Shown: piece after piece, positions 1 through 8,496 of the stretch
How positions within the stretch are numbered: position 1 is the first letter of the stretch
How the letters are laid out: the number at the start of each line of letters is the position of its first letter
Assembly: GCA_031271165.1 (NCBI GenBank)
Contig: JAISWF010000157.1
Coordinates: 1-39,319, forward strand
Length of the DNA: 39,319 nt
Reading direction: 5' to 3'
Origin: Deltaproteobacteria bacterium
GTDB lineage: Bacteria; Desulfobacterota; Desulfarculia; Adiutricales; Adiutricaceae
Made by a program: the position numbers and the translations under genes
Notes under the pieces: model-generated
The model's input: only the letters and a program-made list of their open reading frames with translations
Told to the model about the DNA's origin: nothing
Databases searched by the model: none

Positions 1-615
1 GATATTTCTAAATTCATTTTGAAAATTCCAAACCTTGAGATTAGGGCCAGTCTTATTGCGCTTTTATTGTCATTAGATCCAATAACGGAACCTTTGAGAG
101 CCCGGCAAAAAGCCAACAACATGTTCAGCTCGCTAATCAAATTAGATGCCGAGGGCTTTGAAAACGCCTTCGGGAGTTTTCTGGCCGAGTTCCCATATCC
201 TGTCCATTTGCCCGCTGAAGCCTATTACCATTCGCTCTTTCAAGCGGCCATGCTATTAGCCGAAGTCAAAGTTGATTCGGAGGTTTCGGTCGGAGACGGC
301 AGGCTTGACACCAGCTTTACGTCGCCGGATGGGACCATTTTCGTCATTGAGATCAAATACTGCCCAGACAGTTCCTCGGACAATCAGATAAAGGTCCAAG
401 ACCCCAAAAAAAACCTGCGGCAGAAGATGTTAGCCAAGGCCAAAGAGGCCATCAAACAGATAGATTATAAAAATTATACCAAAGCCTATTGGGGAGAAGG
501 TCATGACATATACAAGGTCTCTTTGGTGGTCGGCGGACGGACAGAGGTGTTGGTGGAATTTATGAAAGAGGAGCCAAGACTGTCAGAAAGCACCGATCAA
601 AGCACTGATGACTAG
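1..615 (+). CDS. C-terminal part of a PD-(D/E)XK nuclease superfamily protein (5' end outside window)
   Basis: The frame is open from base 1, so the gene begins outside the window; the TTG at 19 is only the first possible start inside it. The visible 205 residues contain a PD-(D/E)XK core, with an acidic residue in GRLDTSF followed by the strand FVIEIKY (E-x-K). Family knowledge: this arrangement, preceded by a PNLEIR-like linker, is the C-terminal nuclease-like domain of proteins that start with an AAA-ATPase-like domain (DUF1703 type). These are abundant in gut and sediment anaerobes, and their role is unknown. The ATPase part would lie upstream and cannot be confirmed here. The end is acidic and serine-rich. 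A terminator lies about 200 bp downstream. Confidence 0.75.
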   Translation, partial: DISKFILKIPNLEIRASLIALLLSLDPITEPLRARQKANNMFSSLIKLDAEGFENAFGSFLAEFPYPVHLPAEAYYHSLFQAAMLLAEVKVDSEVSVGDGRLDTSFTSPDGTIFVIEIKYCPDSSSDNQIKVQDPKKNLRQKMLAKAKEAIKQIDYKNYTKAYWGEGHDIYKVSLVVGGRTEVLVEFMKEEPRLSESTDQSTDD

Positions 616-819
616 CCCATTTTTTTAACTAACCGGCTCTATAAACACTTAATTAAGGCCCCAGGCCTGGTTGAATTTGGCCCGCCCATTGAACGAAAAA
701 TATTCCAGTCGACTCCCAGGTCAGCGGCCAGTAAATCAATGGTTTAAGTCTTTGCATAAACAGGTTATAGTATACAATTCTATAGTTTTTTGATTACCAC
801 GGTTATACCAGCCACCATG

Positions 820-857
820 AAAAAACCCGGTCCTCCTCACGGAAGGCCGGGTTTTTT
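820..857. terminator. Bidirectional intrinsic terminator
   Basis: The left arm AAAAAACCCGGTCCTCC (820-836) pairs with GGAAGGCCGGGTTTTTT (841-857), with one G-T wobble and one mismatch across 17 positions and a 4-nt loop. The A-run and T-run allow termination in both directions. It lies 200 bp past the nuclease-like gene and would also end transcripts running leftward from the waaC side. Confidence 0.8.
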
Positions 858-945
858 CAAAGACTTTTAAGATTAATGGACTATCCAAAGGCGAACTTTA
901 GTGGAAAACAAGCGCTACTGACTGTTGGCGTTATTGTGCGTTCTT

Positions 946-1257
946 CTAAGACACTAACATTCTCCAAGTCTCTTCATATGGCATCTGACCGTAGCCCGAG
1001 AGGCAGTTACGTCTTCCCTGGCCAGCCATAGCATTATTGAGCCAGGTATGCGTGACAAGATTTCCAGGCCGAGTCAAGAGTGGATACTCATAATTAAGCT
1101 CAGTGCTGGCCAAGCGGATGTGTGTATTGAGCCCAACTGGTGTTATGAGCGTGGTTATCAGTAATCTTTCAACAAAAAAGATGGTTGGGGAAATCTTGCA
1201 ATTTGACCGCCAATGATAGGTGTTTGCACTCTTCTCCCCGTGAACGGATACGTATTT
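946..1257 (-). pseudogene. Start-less open frame, possible gene remnant
   Basis: On the minus strand 103 codons are open between an upstream TAA (1258-1260) and a TAG (946-948). The conceptual peptide reads like a globular protein (it includes YEYPLLTRPGNLVTHTW and GQMPYEETWRM) and contains no in-frame ATG near its beginning. I cannot assign it to a family. The opposite strand also has an open stretch of about 70 codons here, so chance is a real alternative. Confidence 0.2.
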
Positions 1258-1627
1258 TTATGATTTTTGATGGCTAATAGTGCCGTGGGAGTCGTTTGGA
1301 GCAGGCAGAATTCAAAAGACAAAGGTTTTTTTAGACGATAACTTAAACAAAAGATTTTTTACTTAACTTGACAATCATCAAAATAGTATTGGACAATCCA
1401 GGTTACATAGAAGTACTAACCAAAGAAGATTCCGAAATGTTAGTGCAAGGCGGCTCTGGAAACCAGAAGGCCGAAAAACCAATCAGACCAAAGGTTGGCT
1501 CAAATCTGTCAGGGTCTTGGCCGCCTTGGCCGAAGGCAATACTACTTCAAATGCCCAGGCTAGGCTGATTTTTCTGACCAATGACCGCTCCAATAGTGGA
1601 CGGCGCTCTATAGGAGACTTGGCCGGA

Positions 1628-2686
1628 TTAAATATCAGTCTGGGTAACGGCCGCCAAGCAGTTTTGAAAAACTTGGCGAGGCTCGATTTTGGTCATGCAG
1701 ATAAAGTCTCTGGGGCACACTCTTTTGAAACACGGCGCACAATCGGCGTCGGTGGCCACGTACCGGCCAAGCGGACCGTAAGTTCCGGCCCTTTGTCCGC
1801 TGCTGGGCCCAAAAAGAGAGACCGTTGGAACGCCGGCGGCAGCGGCCATATGAAGAGGGCCGGTATCGGAGCCCACACAAACCGAAGCTAAGCTGACTAA
1901 CCCCAAAAGACCGGTCAGGTTGGTGCGGCCAGTCAGATTGGGAAGCTTAAGGGGGCGAGCCTTTTGAATTACCTCCAGGGCCAAGCTGGCGTCGGCCGGT
2001 CCGCCGCCGATGGCCACCTCAAAGCCGCTTTCTGAAAGCAGTCGGGCCAAGCGGGCGTAATTTTCTGGAGGCCAGAGTTTGGAAGCCCAGCCGGCTCCTG
2101 GAAAGAGAAGGGCCGGTTTGTTTTGGATCCCGAGCCCCAAAAGTAATTCCCGCATGCCCGTTTTTTGTTTTTCATGGTCAGGGAGAGGAAAGACGACTTG
2201 ATCGGAAACTGGGCCGAGGTGCCGGATGACGTCGCGATACCGCTCAATGACGTGGCCTTTGGCGTGGGGGCCGTAGACTGGTTTGGTGAAAAAAAAGCTT
2301 CCCTCTCGCATCTCGCAGTAACCCAGCCGGTTGCGGCAGCCACTTAAGACGGCGATGAGAGAACTTTTTAAAAGCCCTTGCAGGTCGAGCACCAGATCAA
2401 AGTGTTTGGACCGAAGCTGCCGGCGCAGCTCCCAGAGGTATTTAAGGATTTTTGGTCCGGACAGACGCTTTAAAGAATTCTTTTCAAAGATGATTTTTTC
2501 GTCGATATAAGGGGCCCCGGGGAGGATGTCAGCGAACTGAGGCTCCACCAGCCACCTGATGGCGGCCTGGGGATAGAGTTTTCGAAGAGCGTGAAGCGAG
2601 GGCAGGGCGTGGATGATGTCACCTAAGGCGCTCATCTTGATGACTAATATGCTATTATATTGAAGATGTTTATTTTGAGACTGCAT
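1628..2686 (-). CDS. waaC: Lipopolysaccharide heptosyltransferase I (GT9)
   Basis: It transfers the first L-glycero-D-manno-heptose from ADP-heptose to Kdo2-lipid A at the cytoplasmic face of the inner membrane. The 352 residues match the GT9 family. The N-terminal Rossmann strand ILVIKMSALGDIIHALP carries the conserved Asp (D23). The C-terminal nucleotide-sugar site GSDTGPLHMAAAAGVPT is followed by SLFGPSS. The ATG at 2686 gives about 12 residues before the first strand. It has no clear Shine-Dalgarno, so translation may depend on waaF, 43 bp upstream. It is the last gene of the waaA-lpxK-waaF-waaC run. WaaC rather than WaaF is chosen from the SALGDIIH signature. Confidence 0.9.
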   Translation of the reverse strand: MQSQNKHLQYNSILVIKMSALGDIIHALPSLHALRKLYPQAAIRWLVEPQFADILPGAPYIDEKIIFEKNSLKRLSGPKILKYLWELRRQLRSKHFDLVLDLQGLLKSSLIAVLSGCRNRLGYCEMREGSFFFTKPVYGPHAKGHVIERYRDVIRHLGPVSDQVVFPLPDHEKQKTGMRELLLGLGIQNKPALLFPGAGWASKLWPPENYARLARLLSESGFEVAIGGGPADASLALEVIQKARPLKLPNLTGRTNLTGLLGLVSLASVCVGSDTGPLHMAAAAGVPTVSLFGPSSGQRAGTYGPLGRYVATDADCAPCFKRVCPRDFICMTKIEPRQVFQNCLAAVTQTDI

Positions 2687-2729
2687 GTTTAGTATGAAAA
2701 ATAGTAATTACAATTTTTAGGCATTGTCT

Positions 2730-4145
2730 TTACGAGGTCAGTGAATTGATCCACTCAAAGGCCCGGCCGGGATCAGGGGCAGCCAGATCGGGGGTAAAGG
2801 ACTGACTGAACCAGGCTGGGAGTGAGTTTTGGGCTCGGTCGGTCATGAGTAAAACCGTGCGGCCGCCAAGGCGGACCGCTGGAGTCAGGCTTTCGGGAGT
2901 ATCTCCCAGCCAAAAGGAGCTGGCTGGGTTGAGATCGTATTTTTTAACAATACTTTGGTGATCGCGGTTTTCCAAAAGGGGTCTGGGGATAATCAGCGTT
3001 CCCGGGGGCGGAGTCAAATCCTGGTGCCCGGCGGCCAGCAGAGCTGACTGGGCGATTACCAAACTGGTCTGGCGGGGTAAGGGGACGCTGGGCCAAGCCT
3101 CATCCTGGGTGGGGGTCCAAAAGATGGCCCGGTTACCGGTTTGGAAGGGGGCCAAAAGTCGCTCGGCGGCCTCGGCCGCCATTTGCGGGGTTAGATCTTC
3201 AAAACAGATGCGAACCCGTTTCGGGCACTCCCGGCTCTGGCAGGGAGCGCAGTCGACCGGGATTCGCAAAAGGGCGTGCCGCCGGGACATAGGGGCGGTG
3301 GTTAAGGGATTGGTGGGACCAAAAACGGCCACTACCGGGACATCAAGAGCTCCCGACAGGTGCATGAGGCCGGAATCGTTGGCCACAGTCAAATGACAGC
3401 GGGACAAAACGCTGATAGCCTCGGCTAAAGTGGTGCGGCCGGCCAAGTTGACGACGTTAAAAAGCCCGGTCAGTTCTTCTTCGACCTGCCGGGCGGCCTC
3501 AACTTCCGAAGGGCCGCCTAAGATGACCGCCGAACCTGGATGTCGGGATAAAATGAGTTCAGCCGTCCGGGCAAATTTTTCGGCCGGCCAGCGTTTGGCG
3601 CTGCCAAACGCGGCCCCGGGGGCCAAAGCCAACCGAAATCCTTCCGGCAGTTCGGGCTCCGGTACCGGTGGGGGCAGGACCAGAGGCCGAGTGAAGGGCG
3701 CCGGAATCCCCATAGCCTCAACCAATTTCAAAAAGTAAAAACTCTGGTGAGCAGCCAGATCCCGGCGCCGGACAGGCACCGCCTTCGATAGCATCAGGGA
3801 ACGTAAATTGCGGGCGAAGCCGACCCGGTTGGGGACGCGGGCCAGAAAGGGTACCAGGGCCGAAGAAAATGAGTTGGGCAAAATCAGGCCCCGGCCAAAG
3901 TTCTCTTTATAGAGAGCGGAGACGGCCGCAAGGCGGCCGGCCAGTCCTTTGGTCTCGTTAATAACCTCCAGGACCTCAGGCCGGTTTCGGTAGATTTCAG
4001 CCGAACCAGGGCGGGCGACAATTTTGAGGCTGAGTCCGGCGGCAATCAGAGCGTCGATGGCCGGGAGACTCATAATGGCATCCCCTAGCCAATTAAGACC
4101 ACGCACAAAACAGGGATCGTCAGATCGGGTATGGGATAGGCTCAA
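2730..4145 (-). CDS. waaF: Heptosyltransferase II fused to a degenerate HAD (GmhB-like) domain
   Basis: Residues 1-335 are a GT9 heptosyltransferase II, which adds the second heptose of the LPS inner core. They show GLNWLGDAIMSLPAIDAL with Asp22 and the donor site VANDSGLMHLSGALDVPVV. Residues 338-471 (DNA 2730-3134) resemble the end of D,D-heptose-1,7-bisphosphate phosphatase: KKYDLNPASSFWLGDTPES is the HAD motif IV (GD, Asp415), followed by GGRTVLLMTD. HAD motif I, expected as FLDRDGT, reads FWTPTQDE, so both catalytic Asp are Thr, and the GmhB zinc cysteines are missing. The segment is also shorter than a real GmhB (134 versus about 180 residues). The domain should therefore be inactive. 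The start is TTG at 4145 with AGGTGG just upstream; the gap to lpxK is 8 bp. Confidence 0.87.
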   Translation of the reverse strand: MSLSHTRSDDPCFVRGLNWLGDAIMSLPAIDALIAAGLSLKIVARPGSAEIYRNRPEVLEVINETKGLAGRLAAVSALYKENFGRGLILPNSFSSALVPFLARVPNRVGFARNLRSLMLSKAVPVRRRDLAAHQSFYFLKLVEAMGIPAPFTRPLVLPPPVPEPELPEGFRLALAPGAAFGSAKRWPAEKFARTAELILSRHPGSAVILGGPSEVEAARQVEEELTGLFNVVNLAGRTTLAEAISVLSRCHLTVANDSGLMHLSGALDVPVVAVFGPTNPLTTAPMSRRHALLRIPVDCAPCQSRECPKRVRICFEDLTPQMAAEAAERLLAPFQTGNRAIFWTPTQDEAWPSVPLPRQTSLVIAQSALLAAGHQDLTPPPGTLIIPRPLLENRDHQSIVKKYDLNPASSFWLGDTPESLTPAVRLGGRTVLLMTDRAQNSLPAWFSQSFTPDLAAPDPGRAFEWINSLTS

Positions 4146-4153
4146 AAGTCCAC

Positions 4154-5170
4154 CTAAAGGCCTAGTTGTTGGATAACCGAAGAAAAAAAATCATTGGGTC
4201 GGTCCAAAGAAAGTTCGGTTTCCAGGACCAAGATGGGCAGATTGAGTGACGGTTTAATTTTAACGGCATCCTTGGCCGAAGTCACCAGATAATCAAGACT
4301 TTGGCTGCGAAAAAATTTTTGCAGTTTGTTTAAAGTCTTTGGTCCGTAAGAGGCGTGATCGGGCAGGCTAAGGCAGTCAGTTGGAGGAGCCCCTATTTTA
4401 GCCAAGGTCGCATAAAAAGAGCTGGGCTCGGCCAGTCCGCAAAAAGCTCCGAGCTTCATTTGGGAGACAAAATCCAGAGTCTTGAGCTGCCCGCTTTGGA
4501 GTTCACGAAAGCCCAGCGGGCTAACGGAAGCCAAAAAGAGAGGTCTGTCTGAGGCGATGATTTTTAGGTCATCGCTCAAAGCGTCACCCACAGCCACCAA
4601 AATCCCAGCTCGACGATGAGTATTTAAATTTTCGCGGAGGCGACCGGCGGGAATGACCAAACCGTTGCCAAAGGGAGCCCGGCTTCTGAGCATCAGGATG
4701 TCGAGATCCCGGGCCAGAGCCAGATGCTGAAAGCCGTCATCCAAGATTAAGACATTGGCTCCCAGGCGCAGGGCGCAGGCGGCGGCCTGAGCCCTGCGGG
4801 CGGCGCAGACGACTGCGGCGCTGGTTAAAGAGGCGATCAGAAATGGTTCATCGCCAGCCGTCTCCGGGCCGATCAAAGGGCCGCTGCCAGTTGAAACAAC
4901 TACCGGAGCGCTGGAAGTCATCCGGCGGCGGTAGCCTCGGGAGAGAACTGCCGGGGTCAGGCCCAGAGCGGAAAAACGGTTGGCCAAAAAGATGGACATG
5001 GGGGTTTTGGCGTTCCCGCCTAAGGTGAGGTTGCCGATAGAGACCACTGGTATTGGTGGACGGTAGGAGGAGAAAAGACCAGCCTCGTAATTTTCCCGCC
5101 GAATTTCCATCAGCCAGCTCCAAAGGCGGCCCAATGGTTTCAGTAATACGAGGGGGGGCCGGAAGGTCAC
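4154..5170 (-). CDS. lpxK: Tetraacyldisaccharide 4'-kinase
   Basis: It phosphorylates the 4' position of the lipid A disaccharide (Raetz pathway) at the inner membrane. The 338 residues have the expected order: an N-terminal hydrophobic helix, then GNLTLGGNAKTP (residues 46-57, P-loop), LSRGYRR, AGDEP and LDDGFQHLALARDLDI, followed by GNGLVIPAGRLRE. In the P-loop the usual G before KT is Ala (NAKT instead of NGKT), a mild deviation. The start is GTG at 5170, overlapping the waaA stop by 4 bp (GTGA), which indicates translational coupling. Lipid A kinase next to the Kdo transferase is a common arrangement. Confidence 0.93.
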   Translation of the reverse strand: MTFRPPLVLLKPLGRLWSWLMEIRRENYEAGLFSSYRPPIPVVSIGNLTLGGNAKTPMSIFLANRFSALGLTPAVLSRGYRRRMTSSAPVVVSTGSGPLIGPETAGDEPFLIASLTSAAVVCAARRAQAAACALRLGANVLILDDGFQHLALARDLDILMLRSRAPFGNGLVIPAGRLRENLNTHRRAGILVAVGDALSDDLKIIASDRPLFLASVSPLGFRELQSGQLKTLDFVSQMKLGAFCGLAEPSSFYATLAKIGAPPTDCLSLPDHASYGPKTLNKLQKFFRSQSLDYLVTSAKDAVKIKPSLNLPILVLETELSLDRPNDFFSSVIQQLGL

Positions 5171-6450
5171 GGCAAAAGTTGGGGGGAATTTAAGAAAGCG
5201 AGGGTATCATCAACAGCCCCTCGGTGGGCGATTACAAAATCGTGGCCCTTGCCGCCCATTTCAGTCAAAAGCCCGGGGGTGCTTAAAAGTTGGTCGAGCT
5301 TGGCGGTTAAATCGGTTTTTTCCACCAATATCGCTCCTCCGGCCTCGACCAAGGCTCGGTACATCCATTTGAAGTTGGAGATTTTAAGACCGGCCAGGAC
5401 CGGCTTGCCCCTGGCTGAAGCCTCCAGAGGATTATGGCCGCCGCCCTCGTGGGAACCGGGCCAACTTTTGCCGATTAGGGCCACCTCGGCCAGGCAATAG
5501 TAGCGCTCCAGATCGCCTAAGGTATCTAAAAGAAAAATGTGGGCCCCCAGATCCGAGGAGGAGGGAGCACTGCGGCGGGCACAGTCATTGGGAAAATGTT
5601 CCTTGATGAGCCGCCAGGTGAGCTGAAATTTATGACGATCCCGGGGGGCGATTAAGAGTTTTAGATCCCTGTGTTTGGGCCACAAGTCGGCAAAAGTCCT
5701 CATTATGAGGGTTTCTTCGCCCATGTGGGTGCTCCCGGCGACCAGCCAGCGGCCGTCAGGCCAGCCAATTTCATCCAAAATGGCCTTTTTTTCTTCTGCT
5801 CCATGGGGGACGTTTGGCTGATCGAATTTAAGGTTGCCGCAGACTTCCATTCGGTCGGATTGGGCTCCCAGGGCCAGAAATTTTTGCAGGTCTTCGGCTG
5901 TCTGGACGGCAATTTTATCAAAAAGATTTAAAACTTTGCTCCAGAAAAAACGGATGCGGTGATAATTGCGAAAAGAGTGCGGGGAAATCCTGGCCGAGAC
6001 AAGATATTTTGGCAGGCCCCGGCGCTGCATCTGAAGAAGGATTCCAGGCCAGATGTCGGTTTCCACCAAAATCAAAGCGTCAGGGTCAACAAAATCAAGA
6101 AAGCGGCGGGTCGAAAGCCTAAAATCCAGTGGTGACGGAAGAACCGGAAGCTGCGGCCAGTTGGCTTTGGCAGCGGCCAAGCCTGAGAGGGTGGTGGCGG
6201 TTACAATCACGTCGGCCCCAGATTCGGTCAGTTTTTTAACCAACTCGCGGGCCGAGAGCACTTCTCCCAGGCTTAAAGCCCAAACCCAAATTCGGGGCCG
6301 GCCGTCCATCTTGGGCAGGACCCGTCCCGGGCCGATAAAGCGAGCCCGCAGGGTTCGCAGATACTGACGGTTAAAAATCCCTCTGGTCAGCCAGTAAGGG
6401 CAGGCCAAACAGAAAGCGATAGTATAGACAATAGTATATAAAGTACGCAT
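5167..6450 (-). CDS. waaA: 3-deoxy-D-manno-octulosonic acid transferase
   Basis: It attaches Kdo to lipid IVA using CMP-Kdo, the step before heptose addition by WaaC. The 427 residues start with a membrane anchor (about 1-20). The acceptor-domain motif WALSLGEVLSARELV carries the catalytic Glu. The donor domain has GSTHMGEE, APRDRH and KSWPGSHEGGGHNPLEASA, typical of GT30. It starts at ATG 6450 without a strong ribosome binding site and is the first gene of the LPS operon. A TATAAT on the minus strand (6554-6559) could be its -10, but the -35 is poor. Whether it adds one or two Kdo residues cannot be told from sequence. Confidence 0.92.
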   Translation of the reverse strand: MRTLYTIVYTIAFCLACPYWLTRGIFNRQYLRTLRARFIGPGRVLPKMDGRPRIWVWALSLGEVLSARELVKKLTESGADVIVTATTLSGLAAAKANWPQLPVLPSPLDFRLSTRRFLDFVDPDALILVETDIWPGILLQMQRRGLPKYLVSARISPHSFRNYHRIRFFWSKVLNLFDKIAVQTAEDLQKFLALGAQSDRMEVCGNLKFDQPNVPHGAEEKKAILDEIGWPDGRWLVAGSTHMGEETLIMRTFADLWPKHRDLKLLIAPRDRHKFQLTWRLIKEHFPNDCARRSAPSSSDLGAHIFLLDTLGDLERYYCLAEVALIGKSWPGSHEGGGHNPLEASARGKPVLAGLKISNFKWMYRALVEAGGAILVEKTDLTAKLDQLLSTPGLLTEMGGKGHDFVIAHRGAVDDTLAFLNSPQLLP

Positions 6451-6765
6451 AATTGGTAGATCTGTCGCTTGATTTTTCCGGCCTCAGAGCAGAGGCTGTT
6501 GGACTATTGGTTAGCCGAGTCAGAGCTTGGCTGAACAATAAGACATGCAGACAATTATACATCAAAAAGTCTTTGGACCGAAAGAAAGAAATGATCGGAC
6601 TTTTTGAGCTTTTAAAGGATTTGGGCGGGGCGGAAAGTGATTTTTGGTTCTCAAGCTCGGTTATCAGGCAGCCCAAAGTTTCCAGAAATCAGGTCAATCA
6701 GGGCAAACTCACTTAATAAACCAGATATCTTGGTAAATAAAGTTTCGGACGCCGGCGGCCGGCAG
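6451..6765. other. Gap between waaA and pheS; pheT absent
   Basis: These 315 bp should hold the beginning of pheT if the usual pheST order were kept, and they do not. A short GC hairpin (6751-6763, GCCGG/CCGGC with a 3-nt loop) lies directly after pheS and may be a weak terminator. Open frames on both strands look like chance. Confidence 0.6.
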
Positions 6766-7779
6766 TTAAAACTGGCCTAAAAAGCGCAGATCGCCATCGT
6801 AAAGATCGTGGATATTGGAAAGGCCGTATTTAAGCATGGCCACTCTTTCGACGCCCATGCCAAAGGCAAACCCGCTGACTTGGCCGGGGTCGTAGCCGAC
6901 AAATTGGTAAAGAGCCGGATCGACCATGCCGCTGCCCAGGATTTCCAGCCAGCCAGTTCCCTTGCACAATCGGCAGCCTTGGCCCCGGCAAAGAACGCAG
7001 GCGATGTCAACTTCGGCTGAGGGCTCGGTAAAGGGAAAAAAGCTTGGTCTTAAGCGGATTTTAGTGTCCGGCGAAAAAAAGGAGGTGGCAAAGGCGGTTA
7101 AAATTCCTTTGAGGTCGGCCATGGTAATGCCGTAATCAACCACCAGGCCTTCGACCTGGTGAAACATCGGTGAATGGGAGATGTCGTCGTCGCGGCGGAA
7201 GGTTTTTCCCGGGGCGACTATCCAAACCGGTGGTTTGGTGCTCTCCATGGTCCGGATTTGGACCGGGGAGGTGTGGGTGCGTAAAAGGAGCTTGTCGCCG
7301 ACGAAAAAGGTATCCTGCATATCCCGGGAAGGGTGATCGGCCGGGAAGTTTAAGGCCTCAAAATTATAGTAATCGGTTTCCACTTCCGGTCCTTCGACTA
7401 TGGAGAAACCGAGTTTGGCGAAAACGTCACATATTTCGGTCATGGTCCGGTAAATTATATGCCGGTGGCCCGGGTGCGGTTTTCGGCCGGGCAGGGTTAT
7501 GTCGAGCAATTCCCCCCGCTTTTTTTGGGCGGCTATGGCCGCCAGCCGGTCGCGGTGGGCGGCGGCGACAGTCTCTTTGGCCTGGTTGACGGCCTGCCCG
7601 GCCGAAGGTTTAAGCTCGGCGGGCAGGGAGCCGACCTTCCGGGCCAGATCGGTTAAGCGGCCTTTGGCCCCGAGAAACTCGACCCGAATTTTTTCAAGGC
7701 CTTCGGCTTCGGCTGCCTCGGCAATGGCGGCTAAAGCCTCAAGTCTGATTATCTCAATGGAATTGGTAAAATCGCTCAT
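6766..7779 (-). CDS. pheS: Phenylalanyl-tRNA synthetase alpha subunit
   Basis: It is the catalytic subunit of the alpha2beta2 enzyme charging tRNA-Phe. The 337 residues carry an N-terminal coiled-coil arm, then motif 2 FRRDDDISHSPMFHQVEG. The stretch CVLCRGQGCRLCKGTGWLEI is typical of bacterial PheS, and the last motif is GFAFGMGVERVAMLKYG followed by a C-terminal DLRFLGQF. Length and motifs are complete, so it is likely functional. The beta subunit gene, normally immediately downstream, is missing from this locus and must be elsewhere. A terminator lies 53 bp upstream of the ATG, so expression needs read-through, attenuation control, or a very close promoter. Confidence 0.96.
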   Translation of the reverse strand: MSDFTNSIEIIRLEALAAIAEAAEAEGLEKIRVEFLGAKGRLTDLARKVGSLPAELKPSAGQAVNQAKETVAAAHRDRLAAIAAQKKRGELLDITLPGRKPHPGHRHIIYRTMTEICDVFAKLGFSIVEGPEVETDYYNFEALNFPADHPSRDMQDTFFVGDKLLLRTHTSPVQIRTMESTKPPVWIVAPGKTFRRDDDISHSPMFHQVEGLVVDYGITMADLKGILTAFATSFFSPDTKIRLRPSFFPFTEPSAEVDIACVLCRGQGCRLCKGTGWLEILGSGMVDPALYQFVGYDPGQVSGFAFGMGVERVAMLKYGLSNIHDLYDGDLRFLGQF

Positions 7780-7831
7780 AATGGATAATCCGTAAAATTG
7801 GAGCGGGACTGGCAGCTCTAATCAGGCCGCC

Positions 7832-7867
7832 AAAAACAAAAAGGCCGCCTCGGTTAAGACAGCCTTT
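7832..7867 (-). terminator. Terminator or attenuator between rplT and pheS
   Basis: Read on the minus strand, AAAGGCTGTC (7867-7858) pairs with GGCGGCCTTT (7849-7840) over an 8-nt loop, 10 pairs with two G-U wobbles. It is followed by TTTTTGTTTTT. In E. coli an attenuator with a Phe-rich leader precedes pheST; here I see no Phe-rich leader peptide and no T-box consensus in the 250-bp rplT-pheS interval. The hairpin is clear; its regulatory role is inference. Confidence 0.75.
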
Positions 7868-8029
7868 GAAAGTTAGGGTTCGGAAACTGGGGCCACTCGA
7901 CGGTGGAGAGTCTGCGGTTAATAGGCCGGCCAACCGAGTGAAATGGTCAAAGACCAACCCTGCCTCTGCATCCGAGTGAGCCGAAACAAAACCAGGCCGA
8001 TAGCCTCAGACCAAAAGGCTCCCAGCGCC

Positions 8030-8395
8030 TCAGGCTCCGGCTTGGGCGGTAGCGGTTTTGGCGCTTTCCACCAGGCCGGCAAAGGCCTTGGGATCGGCAA
8101 TCGCCAGCTCCGAGAGCATTTTGCGATCGATTAGGATATTGGCCTTTTTGGTGTAGTCGATCAGTCGGGAATAGGAAAGTCCCAGCTCTTTGCAGGCCGC
8201 ACTGATGCGGGTTATCCACAGCGAGCGTAGTTCCCTTTTGCGGGCTTTGCGATCCCGAAAAGCGAAGCACAAGGCGCGCTCAACGCCTTCCCTGGCACTG
8301 CGGTATAAGACCCGGCGGCCAGCCCTGTAGCCTTTGGCCAGGGCTAAATATTTTTTGTGGCGTTTTTTGGCTTGAAGGCCGCCTTTGACGCGCAT
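8030..8395 (-). CDS. rplT: 50S ribosomal protein L20
   Basis: It is an assembly-initiator protein of the large subunit that binds 23S rRNA. The 121 residues match L20 end to end: the basic N-terminus MRVKGGLQAKKRHKK, then AKGYRAGRR and RDRKARKRELRSLWITRI, and the globular C-terminus LSYSRLI...NRK-type segment (NILIDRKMLSELAI). ATG 8395 is preceded by AAGGAG. It lies 100 bp downstream of rpmI, the standard order. In several bacteria L20 represses its own operon through the rpmI leader; no such site was identified here. Confidence 0.97.
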   Translation of the reverse strand: MRVKGGLQAKKRHKKYLALAKGYRAGRRVLYRSAREGVERALCFAFRDRKARKRELRSLWITRISAACKELGLSYSRLIDYTKKANILIDRKMLSELAIADPKAFAGLVESAKTATAQAGA

Positions 8396-8496
8396 GGGTT
8401 ACTCCTTAAACTAACTTATACCGGTTATTATCAGCCTGGAAAAGACCAGAAGCTGTTTTGACCGCAATAATACTAAAATAAAGCCAATTGGCAGCG

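Larger units (their letters stand above)
616..1627. other. 1-kb gap without a convincing gene
   Basis: This stretch lies between the nuclease-like gene and the 3' end of waaC. It holds one clear terminator-like hairpin (820-857) and a start-less open frame on the minus strand (946-1257). A 66-codon plus-strand frame opens at TTG 1368 and ends at 1568; its codon use degrades into Trp/Pro-rich sequence and I do not believe it is a gene. No RNA gene was recognised. Confidence 0.6.

Noticed and set aside
1368-1568. 66-codon plus-strand frame starting at TTG with MTIIKIVLDN
   Set aside because: No ribosome binding site, and the second half becomes Trp/Pro-rich with no family resemblance. The TTGACA at its start has no matching -10 at 16-18 bp.
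6453-6716. 87-codon plus-strand frame in the waaA-pheS gap
   Set aside because: No recognisable motif and no Shine-Dalgarno, and an overlapping minus-strand frame of similar length shows that open frames are easy here by chance.
7754-7957. Possible Phe leader peptide before pheS
   Set aside because: The frame has only scattered Phe codons and no start signal, and it runs into pheS itself, so it does not resemble a pheM-type leader.
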